Assembly (NCBI RefSeq): GCF_000820045.1 | Contig: NZ_CDBJ01000001.1 | Coordinates: 44,621 to 81,600, forward strand | Direction of reading: 5' to 3' | Origin: Aeromonas rivuli | GTDB taxonomy: Bacteria > Pseudomonadota > Gammaproteobacteria > Enterobacterales > Aeromonadaceae | Length of the DNA: 36,980 nt | Shown here: positions 1-9,215 of the stretch, piece after piece | Layout: each line of letters opens with the position of its first letter | Position numbering within the stretch: position 1 is the stretch's first letter | Position numbers and translations under genes: made by a program | The notes under the pieces: model-generated | Told to the model about the DNA's origin: nothing | The model's input: the letters and a program-made list of their open reading frames with translations, nothing else | Database searches by the model: none

Positions 1-2
1 GG

Positions 3-716
3 CATCTTGAATTACAGCCAAAACAGATTAGGGTTCAACGAGGGGCTGAGTTGGTTATGGAGTCCTGGCCCGAAATTATAGCGGGTTTCGGTGCGATACT
101 GTTCATGCGCCTTGATCAGATATTCCTTCAATGGTTGTCTGGTGATGTTAGTGTTGGGATCTATTCTGCTGCAACTCGGATCACTGAAGCATGGTATTTT
201 TTACCGTCTGTTATCATTGCAACAACATTTCCAAAGCTGGTGTCGTTACGCAGTTCTTCATATGAGCGTTATTTTGAGGGAATTCGGGCGCTGATGTCAT
301 TTCTGGTAATGATATCTGTGGTCGTGGCATTGTTTTTCAGTTTTACAGCAGACTGGATTGTCACATTTCTATTTGGCCCGGCTTATGCCGAGAGCGCTAA
401 TGTCATTGTACTACACACTTGGGGAGGAGTTTTCTTATGTATGGGTATTACCTCTGGCTCTTGGTTAGTAGCAGAACGAAAGCTGAAGCTCAATTTACAG
501 CGTAACTTGTTCGGCCTAGCAGTGAGCGCAGTAACAAACTGGACGTTGATCCCGCTTTATGGGGTTACAGGCTCAGCCATTGCAACAGTTGCGGGACTTG
601 GTGCTGCATTCTACTTGTTTGATCTGCTGCATCCTCAGCTTAGACCTATGTTCTGGCTCAAGAGCAGCGCACTTATACCGACTCATCTTTATCACTTTAT
701 CCGTGACCGGAAATAA
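3..716 (+). CDS. wzx: O-antigen flippase Wzx, C-terminal part (5' end outside window)
   Basis: This is the C-terminal part of a polytopic membrane protein of the MOP/polysaccharide-export (Wzx) superfamily, which flips undecaprenyl-linked O units across the inner membrane. The frame is open from the first complete codon at base 3 with no stop upstream, so the gene begins before the window; the ATG at 57 is internal. About 237 codons are visible, containing several hydrophobic spans. The segment FMRLDQIFLQWLSGD, followed by IYSAATRITEAWYFLP, is typical of the second half of Wzx proteins (charged R/D in a membrane helix, then a YSAA-type turn). It is followed 7 bp later by the radical SAM fusion gene. 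Wzx is identified by family character and cluster context; the exact substrate cannot be read from sequence. Confidence 0.85.
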   Translation, partial: HLELQPKQIRVQRGAELVMESWPEIIAGFGAILFMRLDQIFLQWLSGDVSVGIYSAATRITEAWYFLPSVIIATTFPKLVSLRSSSYERYFEGIRALMSFLVMISVVVALFFSFTADWIVTFLFGPAYAESANVIVLHTWGGVFLCMGITSGSWLVAERKLKLNLQRNLFGLAVSAVTNWTLIPLYGVTGSAIATVAGLGAAFYLFDLLHPQLRPMFWLKSSALIPTHLYHFIRDRK

Positions 717-723
717 TTTAATT

Positions 724-3054
724 ATGAAGCTTAAGTCTATTTATCATCACGTACGCCACTCGCTTTTTCGACACAGCACCACATTGGAAAAACCCCTGGT
801 TATTCAGTTTCCGATCATTGATATTTGCAATTCTCGTTGTCAGATGTGCCGTATCTGGGAGAATAAAAAAAGTCATGACATTACTGTTGATAATTTGCGA
901 AAAGGTTTGAGCAGTGAGCTGTTCAGCCGTGTTGAAGGGATAGGCTTTAATGGTGGCGAGCCTACCTTGCGTGATGACTTGATTGAGCTGGTTGAGGTAG
1001 TGCTCGATCAGTTACCTAATCTTAAGCAAGTATCTCTTATCACTAATGCCTACAAATATCTGCAAGTGATCGAGCAGATTGAAAAAATGGGGCGCCTTGT
1101 TAAATCCCGTGGTAAGCATTTCGATGTAATGGTATCGCTGGATGGCTTTGGTGATGTCCATGACCGTGTGCGCGGCCGCAGCGGAAATTTTGAGAATGCC
1201 AAGAAAGTATTGGCATATCTCAGCGACTTTGATGGGGTGGACAACGTTCGAATTGGTTGCACTGTTATTCGGGAGAATGTCTTCCATCTAGCCGACTTGT
1301 TCGAGTTTTGCGTCAGTCGTGGCCTGTATATAAAGTATCGTCAAGGGGTTCCCCATCAGCGGCTCTATACGGAAAATTTACTGGATCCGTATGCATTGAC
1401 TGTTGAAGAGAAATACGAGTTTGTCGAGTTTCTTGAGGGTCTGATCAAGTATTACGAACCAAGCCCGCTGCAATGCTTCTTCTATCGCTCACTGATCGAT
1501 CAGATCCTGTATGACAAACCGCGGGCGGCGGGATGTGACTGGCAGCATCGTGGGGCCACGATTACCGCCAAAGGGGAACTCGCCTATTGTGCGGTCAAAA
1601 GTAAAGCCCTGATGAGCAACATTGCCGATGGGGACCCCATGCAAGCCTATTTTGGCAACCAGGCTCATTTGCACGAGATCCTCGCCAACGAGTGTGCCAA
1701 CTGTCACCATGACTATGTGGGCTTGCCCAGTCCAGCAGTCTATCGCCGGATAATGGTGGCGCGCATAGATGAGCGTTTTGGCCTTAAAGACAAGTTGCGC
1801 CGGGTGCCAGGATTTGCAACGCTCAATCGTTATCGTCAACGTCATGGCTACAGCAAGCAGCTCCAATACTATCAAACCCAGAGCGATCGCCCGCTGATGT
1901 CCACAGAAGGCAAACAAGTGCTTATCTGTGGCTGGTATGGTACCGAAACCCTGGGAGACAAGGGGATCATCGGAGGGGTGATGCATGCGCTGAGGCGTCA
2001 GCTTGGGGAAGATACCCGCTTTGTCGTCGTAGCCCTCAATCCCTATATCAGCGAGATGACTCGCCGCCAGATGCCGGAATTTCGTAATACCCGTATTGTG
2101 ACTCCGGAAGAAGGGATCGGCCTTGCCCGTCACATGGATTATGTGGTGTTCGGTGGCGGTCCCTTGATGGCAATCGATTCATTGGCACCCATGCAAGCTA
2201 TCTTTGAGCGCGCCAAGCAGGGGCGAGCTCGTACTATAGTGGCTGGCTGCGGTGTCGGGCCACTTGGGGATGCTTGGCACAATGACAGCATTGCTACCAT
2301 TTTGCGATTGGCTGATATCAGGGTCTACCGGGATGCCCGTTCACGCGACTATGCACAGCAAATCGGTGTTGATGCAGCGCAAGATCCGGTGGCAGAAGAT
2401 CCGGCCTTTACTTGGTTGGCCAGCATTGCCGAACAGCTGCCAAGCAAGACGTCAGACCCCGACCGCCAAGTCCTGTTGCTGGGACTACGTGACTTCCCCT
2501 ATCAGGAATATGCTCGTCACATCCCGCTTGTTCAGGCATTGGCCATTCGTGACAACTATGAGCGAGTCGTAGTGGATGCCCTGATCCAGCTGGCTGCCAA
2601 ACGGCCGAATCTGGTGATCCGGCCACTACCTATGTGCACCAATCACTTCGGGTCGGATGATCGCTGGTTCTATCGTCGCCTGTTCCGTCAGCAGCCAAAA
2701 CTTGAGGCTGCTCTGGATTATTCATTGCTGGGGCCAGAGATGGCGCCACAGCACTATTGCGAGGCTTTCAGGGCCGCCGATGCGTTGCTTGCCATGCGAT
2801 TCCACTCGTTGGTGTTTGGCTTGGGGCTGGGGGTGAACTCGGTTGGTATGGACTACACCCTGGGCAAGGGCAAGGTCCGTTCTCTGGCTGAGCGCTTTGG
2901 CGCGCCTCTGCTGAGCATGACAGATCTCAAAGTCGATGAATTGGTGACTGCGCTAGAAAGTGCACTCGATGCTCCTTCTACCCCTCCTATCGGCATGGAA
3001 CAGCTCGGTTTTGTCCCGGCGTTGTTGGCTAAATTGCAGGAGGCAGAAGCATGA
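724..3054 (+). CDS. Radical SAM / polysaccharide pyruvyl transferase fusion protein
   Basis: A 776-residue two-domain protein. Residues about 25-330 are a radical SAM domain: the 4Fe-4S/SAM motif C35-x3-C39-x2-C42 (DICNSRCQMC) is intact and followed by a GFNGGEPTL segment that should bind the SAM amino group. Four later cysteines (C271, C289 in a GATITAKGELAYC context, and C324/C327 as CANC) look like a twitch/SPASM-type auxiliary cluster. Residues about 397-770 resemble the polysaccharide pyruvyl transferase family (CsaB/WcaK type), with a GWYGTETLGDKG nucleotide-binding start, FGGGPLM at 476-482 and the AMRFHSLVFG motif with H694. I infer that it modifies a lipid-linked or nucleotide sugar of the O unit, with the second half adding pyruvyl; the radical reaction is unknown. 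The start at 724 is chosen because an upstream in-frame extension would lie inside wzx. Its stop overlaps the next start (ATGA). Confidence 0.85.
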   Translation: MKLKSIYHHVRHSLFRHSTTLEKPLVIQFPIIDICNSRCQMCRIWENKKSHDITVDNLRKGLSSELFSRVEGIGFNGGEPTLRDDLIELVEVVLDQLPNLKQVSLITNAYKYLQVIEQIEKMGRLVKSRGKHFDVMVSLDGFGDVHDRVRGRSGNFENAKKVLAYLSDFDGVDNVRIGCTVIRENVFHLADLFEFCVSRGLYIKYRQGVPHQRLYTENLLDPYALTVEEKYEFVEFLEGLIKYYEPSPLQCFFYRSLIDQILYDKPRAAGCDWQHRGATITAKGELAYCAVKSKALMSNIADGDPMQAYFGNQAHLHEILANECANCHHDYVGLPSPAVYRRIMVARIDERFGLKDKLRRVPGFATLNRYRQRHGYSKQLQYYQTQSDRPLMSTEGKQVLICGWYGTETLGDKGIIGGVMHALRRQLGEDTRFVVVALNPYISEMTRRQMPEFRNTRIVTPEEGIGLARHMDYVVFGGGPLMAIDSLAPMQAIFERAKQGRARTIVAGCGVGPLGDAWHNDSIATILRLADIRVYRDARSRDYAQQIGVDAAQDPVAEDPAFTWLASIAEQLPSKTSDPDRQVLLLGLRDFPYQEYARHIPLVQALAIRDNYERVVVDALIQLAAKRPNLVIRPLPMCTNHFGSDDRWFYRRLFRQQPKLEAALDYSLLGPEMAPQHYCEAFRAADALLAMRFHSLVFGLGLGVNSVGMDYTLGKGKVRSLAERFGAPLLSMTDLKVDELVTALESALDAPSTPPIGMEQLGFVPALLAKLQEAEA

Positions 3055-4286
3055 GAATCCTGCATGTTTGCTATAGCGACCTGGATGGTGGCGCCGCACG
3101 CGCCGCCTTTCGTTTGCACCAGGCCCAGCGCAGCCAAGGCCTCGATAGCCACATGCTGGTGATCAATAAGTGCTCGGACGATCCCTTCGTGCATACGGTC
3201 TCTGGTTTAAAGCAATTGAGGATCAAGCTAGCCTCTGCATTGAGCCGCTTGCTTCTGCGTTGCCAGAAAACCTCCAATTCGGTATATCACTCTCTCAACC
3301 TGTTTCCCTCAGGCCTGCTGCGTGAAGTAGACAGATTGGCCCCCGATGTGGTCAACCTGCACTGGTTGGGGGGAGAGATGCTGTCGGTAGGGGAAATCGG
3401 CCGTATTCGTCAGCCAGTGGTCTGGACGCTGCACGATATGTGGGCCTTTAGCGGGGCCGAGCACTACGACGATGACAAGCTGTCGGAGCGTTATCGCACA
3501 GGATATAGCCGTGAGAGTCGCCATGAGCAACATGGCGGGATGGATCTCGATCGCTGGACATTTCTGCGCAAGCAAAGGGCATGGGCTGGCAAGTCATTTC
3601 AGATTGTCACCCCCAGCCACTGGCTGGCTGATTGCGTTCGGCAAAGCACCCTGTTTGCCGGCTTGCCGGTGTCGGTGATCAGCAACTGTATCGATCACAC
3701 CGTTTACCGCCCGCTGCCCCGCGAGCTGGCCCGTGAAGCGCTGGGGTTGCCGCAAGACAAGCAGTTGCTGTTGTTTGGCGCCATGTCGAGCACCTCGGAT
3801 CCCCGCAAGGGTTATCACCTGCTGATCCCTGCGTTGCAGCAGCTGAGTGCCGAGGGCAAGGCGAAGCAGATCGAACTGGTGGTCTTTGGTGCCAGCCGCG
3901 GTGATGCCGAACAAGTCACTGGGATCAAGACCCACTATATGGGGCGCCTGCATGACGATATCAGTCTCTGTCTGCTCTATAACGCCGCAGACCTCTTTGT
4001 CGCCCCCTCGCTGCAGGACAATCTGCCTAATACCTTGGTCGAATCGTTGGCCTGTGGTACGCCTTGTGTTGCATTTGATATTGGGGGAATGAGAGATCTC
4101 ATTTTTGGTGAACATGAAGGTGAATTAATTAATGAGATTTCATTCAATGAGCTGAGTTGTACACTTGATAGTATTTTTCGGAAAACATATAATAAAGATA
4201 TTATATATCAAAGAAGTCTGAATCGTAGGTCATTATGTAAGGTTGTTAAGCTTTATTCTGAGGCTTATTATGAAATTAATAAGTAG
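3051..4286 (+). CDS. Glycosyltransferase family 4 (WcaC/WcaL-like)
   Basis: A 411-residue cytoplasmic GT-B glycosyltransferase. It starts with MRILHVCYSDLDGGAARAA, the acceptor-side Rossmann start, contains the WTLHDMWAFSGAEHY segment found in colanic-acid type GT4 enzymes, and has the donor-binding block PSLQDNLPNTLVESLACGTP with the E-x7-E-like pattern near residues 320-345. It probably adds one sugar to the growing O unit; donor and linkage cannot be assigned. Translation is coupled to the preceding gene through an ATGA overlap at 3051-3054. The base composition changes abruptly at about 4070-4090, from about 58% GC to about 30%, within the coding frame. The last 65-70 residues therefore come from a different sequence background than the rest, which suggests a recombination joint. 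Confidence 0.88.
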   Translation: MRILHVCYSDLDGGAARAAFRLHQAQRSQGLDSHMLVINKCSDDPFVHTVSGLKQLRIKLASALSRLLLRCQKTSNSVYHSLNLFPSGLLREVDRLAPDVVNLHWLGGEMLSVGEIGRIRQPVVWTLHDMWAFSGAEHYDDDKLSERYRTGYSRESRHEQHGGMDLDRWTFLRKQRAWAGKSFQIVTPSHWLADCVRQSTLFAGLPVSVISNCIDHTVYRPLPRELAREALGLPQDKQLLLFGAMSSTSDPRKGYHLLIPALQQLSAEGKAKQIELVVFGASRGDAEQVTGIKTHYMGRLHDDISLCLLYNAADLFVAPSLQDNLPNTLVESLACGTPCVAFDIGGMRDLIFGEHEGELINEISFNELSCTLDSIFRKTYNKDIIYQRSLNRRSLCKVVKLYSEAYYEINK

Positions 4287-5472
4287 CTTTGGCTTACTTA
4301 AATTGAAAATGACCCCTTTTTTATTTTTGTTGGCTGTGTTGGTATCGCTATCTCCACTATTTATTTCTTTTGTTTCTATACCTGGAAATGTGTTTTTTAT
4401 ATTGGCTCTTTCCTGCATTTTAATGCTAAATCATGATTTCCATTTTGACAAAAAAGTCATGATTTTGGTTTTATTCATTGTTTTTTCATCAATATTGCTT
4501 GGATTAGTATGGCAAAATGCTAAGTTAGTTACTATCAGTATATATTGCACTCTCTCACTCATTGTCGCCAAAGTGATATGTGAACGTCACCTATCTGATA
4601 CGGTGGAATTATTAACCTTTTCATTGTTGGTTATTTCCTTATTATCATGGGGAGGTTTTATATATGCTCTTAATGGTGGAAAAAGCATACTGGAAGTTAT
4701 TAACCCTGATGGGCGTCACGGTTTTCTATATTTGACAACCATGACAAATTATAAAGTTGGAAACTTAATCAGACCTTCTGGTTTTTTTGATGAGCCTGGT
4801 GCACTATCCTTTTTTATATGTGTCACGGCTTATTTGCGCGATTCTTTAAGTAAAAACCAAAAAATCACATATATATTATTGGCCCTCGGGGCTGTAACAT
4901 TTAGCTTGGCACATTTTATATTCATATTTTTATTTTTCTTTTCTTCAAACAGAATTTTATTAAAAAATAAATTGTATGTATTGTTGGCTGCAATTTTAGT
5001 TGGCTTTTTGACATTGCCATACTTATATAAGACTGAGGCTTTTGATACCTTTATTATGTCTAGAGTCGAAGTTAATCAAGATGGTTCTATTTCTGGAGAT
5101 AATAGGTCTGAGCGAGTAACTAATGCTCTCAATCTGATAGATGCTTATCCCCGAACTCTCTTATTCGGTCTAGATGAAAAATGTATATCTGGTGATCGTT
5201 TGTGCTCCAGCTTATATCCACCATATGGTGAGAATTTTCTATTTCCATTGGTCCATTATGGAATTTTAAATTCATTTTATTATTATTTCGTTATCGGTGG
5301 GCTTTTAATTACGGCAATTTATCGAAGAGATGGAAGATTAAATTTAATCAATTTAGCTGTAGTCGCATTGCTTTTGCAACGTCCATATGCATATTCATAT
5401 GGGTATTCTCTGGTTATAGCAGTATGTTTCTTAGTTGGGGTTTGGGGATATGAAAAAAAACGCTATAAATAA
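4270..5472 (+). CDS. wzy: O-antigen polymerase Wzy (candidate)
   Basis: A 400-residue, very hydrophobic inner-membrane protein with roughly ten predicted membrane spans and a large soluble loop in the second half (about residues 255-325, containing SRVEVNQDGSISGDNRSERV). This topology is that of Wzy polymerases, which join O units on the periplasmic face. Wzy proteins have little conserved sequence, so the call rests on topology and on being the only unassigned polytopic protein in a cluster with wzx and wzz. The motif RPSGFFDEPGALS in the middle is seen in Wzy/EpsG-like proteins. The start at 4270 is preferred: the sequence TGAGG lies 8 bases upstream of the ATG, whereas the alternative TTG at 4243 has no such site. 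It overlaps the GT4 gene by 17 bp and is markedly AT-rich. Confidence 0.75.
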   Translation: MKLISSFGLLKLKMTPFLFLLAVLVSLSPLFISFVSIPGNVFFILALSCILMLNHDFHFDKKVMILVLFIVFSSILLGLVWQNAKLVTISIYCTLSLIVAKVICERHLSDTVELLTFSLLVISLLSWGGFIYALNGGKSILEVINPDGRHGFLYLTTMTNYKVGNLIRPSGFFDEPGALSFFICVTAYLRDSLSKNQKITYILLALGAVTFSLAHFIFIFLFFFSSNRILLKNKLYVLLAAILVGFLTLPYLYKTEAFDTFIMSRVEVNQDGSISGDNRSERVTNALNLIDAYPRTLLFGLDEKCISGDRLCSSLYPPYGENFLFPLVHYGILNSFYYYFVIGGLLITAIYRRDGRLNLINLAVVALLLQRPYAYSYGYSLVIAVCFLVGVWGYEKKRYK

Positions 5473-5498
5473 AATCTTAAATTCATGCGGTATTTTGT

Positions 5499-6245
5499 AT
5501 GCCTAAACTAAGCATTATTACTGTAAATTATAATGATTCTGTCGGCCTGTTAAAAACGATTAAAAGTTTACGTTCATCTAAGATATTAAAAACAGATAAT
5601 CTGGAGCTTGTAATTGTTGATGGCGCATCAACGGATGACTCGTTATCTGTGATTCGACAAAATATAATTGAGAACGACGTGTTTGTGTCTGAACCCGATA
5701 AGGGGATATATGATGCAATGAATAAAGGTATCGTTCTTTCCACCGGAGATTGGATATATTTTTTGAATTCAGGGGATGTATTCGATAGTCATAAAGCACT
5801 ATCCAACATATTGGATGAACTTGGAAGAGTATCAAAGGATGTTAATATGCTCTATGGTGCCTATCGTGCGGATGGGATACTGCAGAGTCAAAGTTGTACA
5901 TTGCCATTTTTGATCTCTCATATGTTAAATCACCAAAGTATGATTTATCATCGTTCTCTTTTAGAACATGGATATGATATTCGTTATCGTTTTTGCGCCG
6001 ATTATGCACATCTGCTTTCAGTATGGCCGCGTCTTAAACCCAAGGCGCTGGATCTCTGTATTGCTAATTTTGATACCACAGGCGTCAGTTCACAAGCATC
6101 CAATAAAGCACGCATGTGGCAGGAGCGATTGCAGGCAGTATGGCGCTCCGACCTGAATATTTTTAAAAAAATACTTCTCAGCAGTCGTGGTTTTATTGCT
6201 TGGCCATATCACGTTATAAAAATTAAATTTAACAAGGTAAGATGA
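5499..6245 (+). CDS. Glycosyltransferase family 2 (WcaA/WcaE-like)
   Basis: A 248-residue GT-A glycosyltransferase. It begins with the classical family 2 start LSIITVNYNDSVGL, followed by IVDGASTDDS at about residue 40-50, SEPDKGIYDAMNKGI at about 65-80, and a metal-binding LNSGD in the DxD position at about 90. These elements bind the nucleotide sugar and Mn/Mg. It is expected to act in the cytoplasm on the undecaprenyl-linked O unit. The gene is AT-rich like wzy and the next gene, and is probably part of the same imported block. It resembles the product of 11092-11835 in the SEPDxGIYDAxNKGI region, so the two are likely distant paralogues. The sugar transferred is not predictable. Confidence 0.88.
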   Translation: MPKLSIITVNYNDSVGLLKTIKSLRSSKILKTDNLELVIVDGASTDDSLSVIRQNIIENDVFVSEPDKGIYDAMNKGIVLSTGDWIYFLNSGDVFDSHKALSNILDELGRVSKDVNMLYGAYRADGILQSQSCTLPFLISHMLNHQSMIYHRSLLEHGYDIRYRFCADYAHLLSVWPRLKPKALDLCIANFDTTGVSSQASNKARMWQERLQAVWRSDLNIFKKILLSSRGFIAWPYHVIKIKFNKVR

Positions 6246-6246
6246 A

Positions 6247-7125
6247 ATGGAGGCGCTAGACGATACAGTTCGCCTTCTTGTTGGTGTTTGTGTCACCAAG
6301 CAAGATTGGATAACTTATCACCGTTCACTATATGACTCTTTTTCTAATATCGCGAAGCATTGGGAAAATAAAGTTCTTTTCTATGTTGTTTTGCAAGGTG
6401 TGAGCAATGATGAAGATTTTCCTAAATTTGATACTAGTGCAGCACCAAACGTAGAAATATTCAATACAACATTTATGGGTGTTTCAAGAGCCAGGAACAT
6501 TTGTATTGACAAGGCAAAGCACATAAACTCAGAATTTATATTGTTTCATGATGCTTCAATATTTTGGACATCATCCGCGGCTAAATTTATTGCTCATCAT
6601 TGTAATAATGAGCTTGTTACTAAGGTCAAGGTGAGTTTTTCCGCTACGACTAGAGAGAGAAATCTCCCTCTCAATCAGTGTTCATCTCCTGCTGCAGTGC
6701 GAAAAATTAATCCATTTTACGATGCTTATGTTTGGTCATATTTATTTAGTGTAGCGAAACTGCAAGATGTTAAATTTGATGAGCGATTCGGACCAGGCCA
6801 AGAAACTTTTTTTAAAAGCGGGGAAGATGTCAGTTTTTTGTTTGAGTATTTCTCAAAAATAAAGACATTTTCTGTGCTAGAGGCAAGCAGCGCGTTTGTT
6901 TGTCATCCTCCCAGAACGGCTGATTTTGATAAACATCTAACTTATGCATCTGGTCAGGGAAAAATCTTTAGTTTGCTGGTAAGGAAATATCCATCCTGGC
7001 GAATATATATCGATTTGGGATTGTTTTTTGGTAATGCAGCATTCCGTTGTTTACTGTTAAAGCCAAATGCATTTAAAATTTTAAAACAGCGTTTGAACGG
7101 TTTTTTTGATAGAGGTGTTAAATAA
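6247..7125 (+). CDS. Putative GT-A-type glycosyltransferase
   Basis: A 292-residue soluble protein that I read as a diverged family 2-like glycosyltransferase. It has a beta-strand start ([13 protein letters not shown]), the [14 protein letters not shown] helix near residue 78-91 that in GT2 enzymes contacts the nucleotide, [11 protein letters not shown] at about 98-108 where the DxD is expected (HDAS), and [21 protein letters not shown] at about 180-200, matching the acceptor/catalytic ED region. It is preceded by AAGGTAAG and starts immediately after the previous stop. Its last base is shared with the gmd start (TAATG). It lies in the AT-rich block. Function in O-unit assembly is inferred from position; donor and acceptor are unknown. 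Confidence 0.7.
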   Translation: MEALDDTVRLLVGVCVTKQDWITYHRSLYDSFSNIAKHWENKVLFYVVLQGVSNDEDFPKFDTSAAPNVEIFNTTFMGVSRARNICIDKAKHINSEFILFHDASIFWTSSAAKFIAHHCNNELVTKVKVSFSATTRERNLPLNQCSSPAAVRKINPFYDAYVWSYLFSVAKLQDVKFDERFGPGQETFFKSGEDVSFLFEYFSKIKTFSVLEASSAFVCHPPRTADFDKHLTYASGQGKIFSLLVRKYPSWRIYIDLGLFFGNAAFRCLLLKPNAFKILKQRLNGFFDRGVK

Positions 7126-8231
7126 TGAAAGTCGCTTTGATTACGGGTATCACTGGCCAAGATGGTTCTTATTTGGCTGAATTGTTGGCAGAGAAAGGCT
7201 ATGAAGTCCATGGCTTGATTCGCCGCGCCTCTTCTTATAATACATCGCGTATTGATCTGCTTTGCAATACGCAAAAAAGTATCAAGCTCCATTATGGTGA
7301 CCTCTCAGATAGTTCAAATCTGATCCGTTTGGTTAAAGAGATCCAGCCGGATGAAATTTATAATCTGGCGGCCATGTCTCATGTCGCCGTCTCTTTTGAA
7401 TCACCGGAATATACTGCTGATGTAGATGCGCTTGGCACGCTGCGCCTGCTGGAAGCGATCCGTATCAACGGGCTGGAGAAGAAGACCCGTTTTTATCAAG
7501 CTTCCACCTCTGAGTTGTATGGCCTGGTACAAGAGATCCCACAACGGGAAACAACCCCGTTCTACCCCCGTTCCCCCTATGCGGTGGCCAAGATGTACGC
7601 CTACTGGATCACGGTTAACTATCGTGAGTCTTATGGCATGTATGCCTGCAACGGCATTCTGTTTAACCACGAGTCACCACGTCGTGGTGAAACCTTTGTG
7701 ACCCGCAAGATCACCCGTGCCATCGCCAATATTGCCCAAGGTATCGAGCACTGCCTCTACTTGGGCAATATGGACTCTCTGCGTGATTGGGGCCATGCCA
7801 AGGATTATGTGCGGATGCAGTGGATGATGCTGCAACAGGCGTCGGCAGAAGATTTCGTTATCGCCACTGGCAAACAGATCTCCGTTCGCGAGTTTGTACG
7901 GATGTCAGCCAAAGAGGCCGGGATTGAGCTTGAGTTCAGCGGTGAGGGCGTTGATGAGATTGCTACCGTGTCGGCGGTCACTGGCACCAATGCTTCCGCA
8001 GTAAACGTGGGAGATGTGATAGTACGGGTTGATCCGCGTTATTTCCGCCCGGCAGAAGTAGAAACCTTGCTGGGAGACCCTGCCAAGGCCAAAGCCAAAT
8101 TGGGCTGGGTACCCGAGATCACCGTCGAAGAGATGTGTGCCGAAATGGTGGCCAATGATCTGCAACAAGCGAAGCAGCATGCGTTGCTCAAGGCCAATGG
8201 TTTTGATGTAACAATTTCACTGGAGAATTGA
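7125..8231 (+). CDS. gmd: GDP-mannose 4,6-dehydratase
   Basis: A 368-residue extended SDR enzyme (E. coli Gmd is 373) that converts GDP-D-mannose to GDP-4-keto-6-deoxymannose, the first step to GDP-L-fucose. The NADP-binding motif [12 protein letters not shown] lies at residues 8-19. The catalytic region is TSELYG at about 128-133 and [10 protein letters not shown] at about 147-156. [15 protein letters not shown] at about 182-196 is the Gmd-specific substrate segment. It is the first of the module gmd-fcl-gmm-manC and overlaps the previous gene by one base, with an AGAGGTG ribosome-binding site. GC content rises within the first 200 bp of the gene, marking the change from the AT-rich glycosyltransferase block to the conserved nucleotide-sugar module. 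Confidence 0.97.
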   Translation: MKVALITGITGQDGSYLAELLAEKGYEVHGLIRRASSYNTSRIDLLCNTQKSIKLHYGDLSDSSNLIRLVKEIQPDEIYNLAAMSHVAVSFESPEYTADVDALGTLRLLEAIRINGLEKKTRFYQASTSELYGLVQEIPQRETTPFYPRSPYAVAKMYAYWITVNYRESYGMYACNGILFNHESPRRGETFVTRKITRAIANIAQGIEHCLYLGNMDSLRDWGHAKDYVRMQWMMLQQASAEDFVIATGKQISVREFVRMSAKEAGIELEFSGEGVDEIATVSAVTGTNASAVNVGDVIVRVDPRYFRPAEVETLLGDPAKAKAKLGWVPEITVEEMCAEMVANDLQQAKQHALLKANGFDVTISLEN

Positions 8232-8234
8232 GCT

Positions 8235-9215
8235 ATGACCGTAAAGGACACCACTAACAAACGGGTGTTTGTGGCGGGTCATCGGGGGATGGTCGGGTCG
8301 GCCATCTGCCGTCAGTTGCTCCTTCGTGGCGATGTGGAGCTTGTTGTGCGCTCCCGCCGCGAGCTGGATCTGACTCGCCAGGAGGCAGTTGAACGTTTCT
8401 TTGCAGAGGAAGCGATCGACGAGGTCTATTTGGCTGCGGCCAAGGTGGGCGGGATCCATGCCAATAATACGTATCCCGCCGAGTTTATTTATGAAAACTT
8501 GGTCATGGAGTGCAACATCATTAATGCCGCACATCAGGCGGGTGTGCAGAAGTTATTATTTTTGGGTTCTTCCTGTATATATCCCAAGCTGGCCGAGCAG
8601 CCAATGACAGAGGCTGCGCTGCTGACGGGGACTCTGGAAGCCACAAACGAGCCTTATGCCATCGCCAAGATCGCGGGTATCAAGTTGTGTGAATCGTATA
8701 ACCGCCAATATGGTCGCGATTATCGCAGCGTAATGCCCACAAATCTGTATGGCGAGAATGACAATTTCCATCCTGAAAACTCCCATGTGATCCCGGCTCT
8801 GTTGCGCCGCTTCCATGAAGCCAAGCTGGGTGGTGATAGTGAAGTGGTGGTGTGGGGAAGTGGTACGCCGATGCGTGAGTTCTTGCATGTAGATGATATG
8901 GCGGCCGCCAGCATTCATGTGATGGAACTGGCGAACGAGGTATATCAGGCCAATACCCAGCCGATGCTCTCCCATATCAATGTGGGGACTGGGGTCGATT
9001 GTACGATCCGGGAGTTGGCAGAGACCATGGCCAAGGTGGTGGGATTTGCTGGCGAGGTGGTATTCGATGTCACTAAGCCTGATGGTACCCCGCGCAAACT
9101 GATGGATGTAAGCCGCTTGGCTAACCTGGGTTGGCATTATACGCATTCGTTGGAAGCAGGCTTGACCCTGACTTATCAATGGTTCCTGGAGCACCAAGAT
9201 GAGTTTCGCAAATAG
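8235..9215 (+). CDS. fcl: GDP-L-fucose synthase
   Basis: A 326-residue SDR epimerase/reductase (also called wcaG; E. coli enzyme 321 residues) that turns GDP-4-keto-6-deoxymannose into GDP-L-fucose using NADPH. Visible signatures are the nucleotide-binding [24 protein letters not shown] with the catalytic Ser and Cys, and [11 protein letters not shown] with the Tyr/Lys pair, followed by [21 protein letters not shown], which is diagnostic for this enzyme. It starts 3 bp after gmd with GGAG in the end of gmd as ribosome-binding site, and overlaps gmm by 17 bp, so the three genes are translationally linked. Together with gmd it implies L-fucose (or a derivative) in the O antigen. Confidence 0.97.
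   Translation: MTVKDTTNKRVFVAGHRGMVGSAICRQLLLRGDVELVVRSRRELDLTRQEAVERFFAEEAIDEVYLAAAKVGGIHANNTYPAEFIYENLVMECNIINAAHQAGVQKLLFLGSSCIYPKLAEQPMTEAALLTGTLEATNEPYAIAKIAGIKLCESYNRQYGRDYRSVMPTNLYGENDNFHPENSHVIPALLRRFHEAKLGGDSEVVVWGSGTPMREFLHVDDMAAASIHVMELANEVYQANTQPMLSHINVGTGVDCTIRELAETMAKVVGFAGEVVFDVTKPDGTPRKLMDVSRLANLGWHYTHSLEAGLTLTYQWFLEHQDEFRK

Noticed and set aside
559..723. In-frame N-terminal extension of the radical SAM fusion gene
   Set aside because: It lies inside wzx in another frame, is rich in Cys/Leu without family match, and the radical SAM domain is complete from the ATG at 724.
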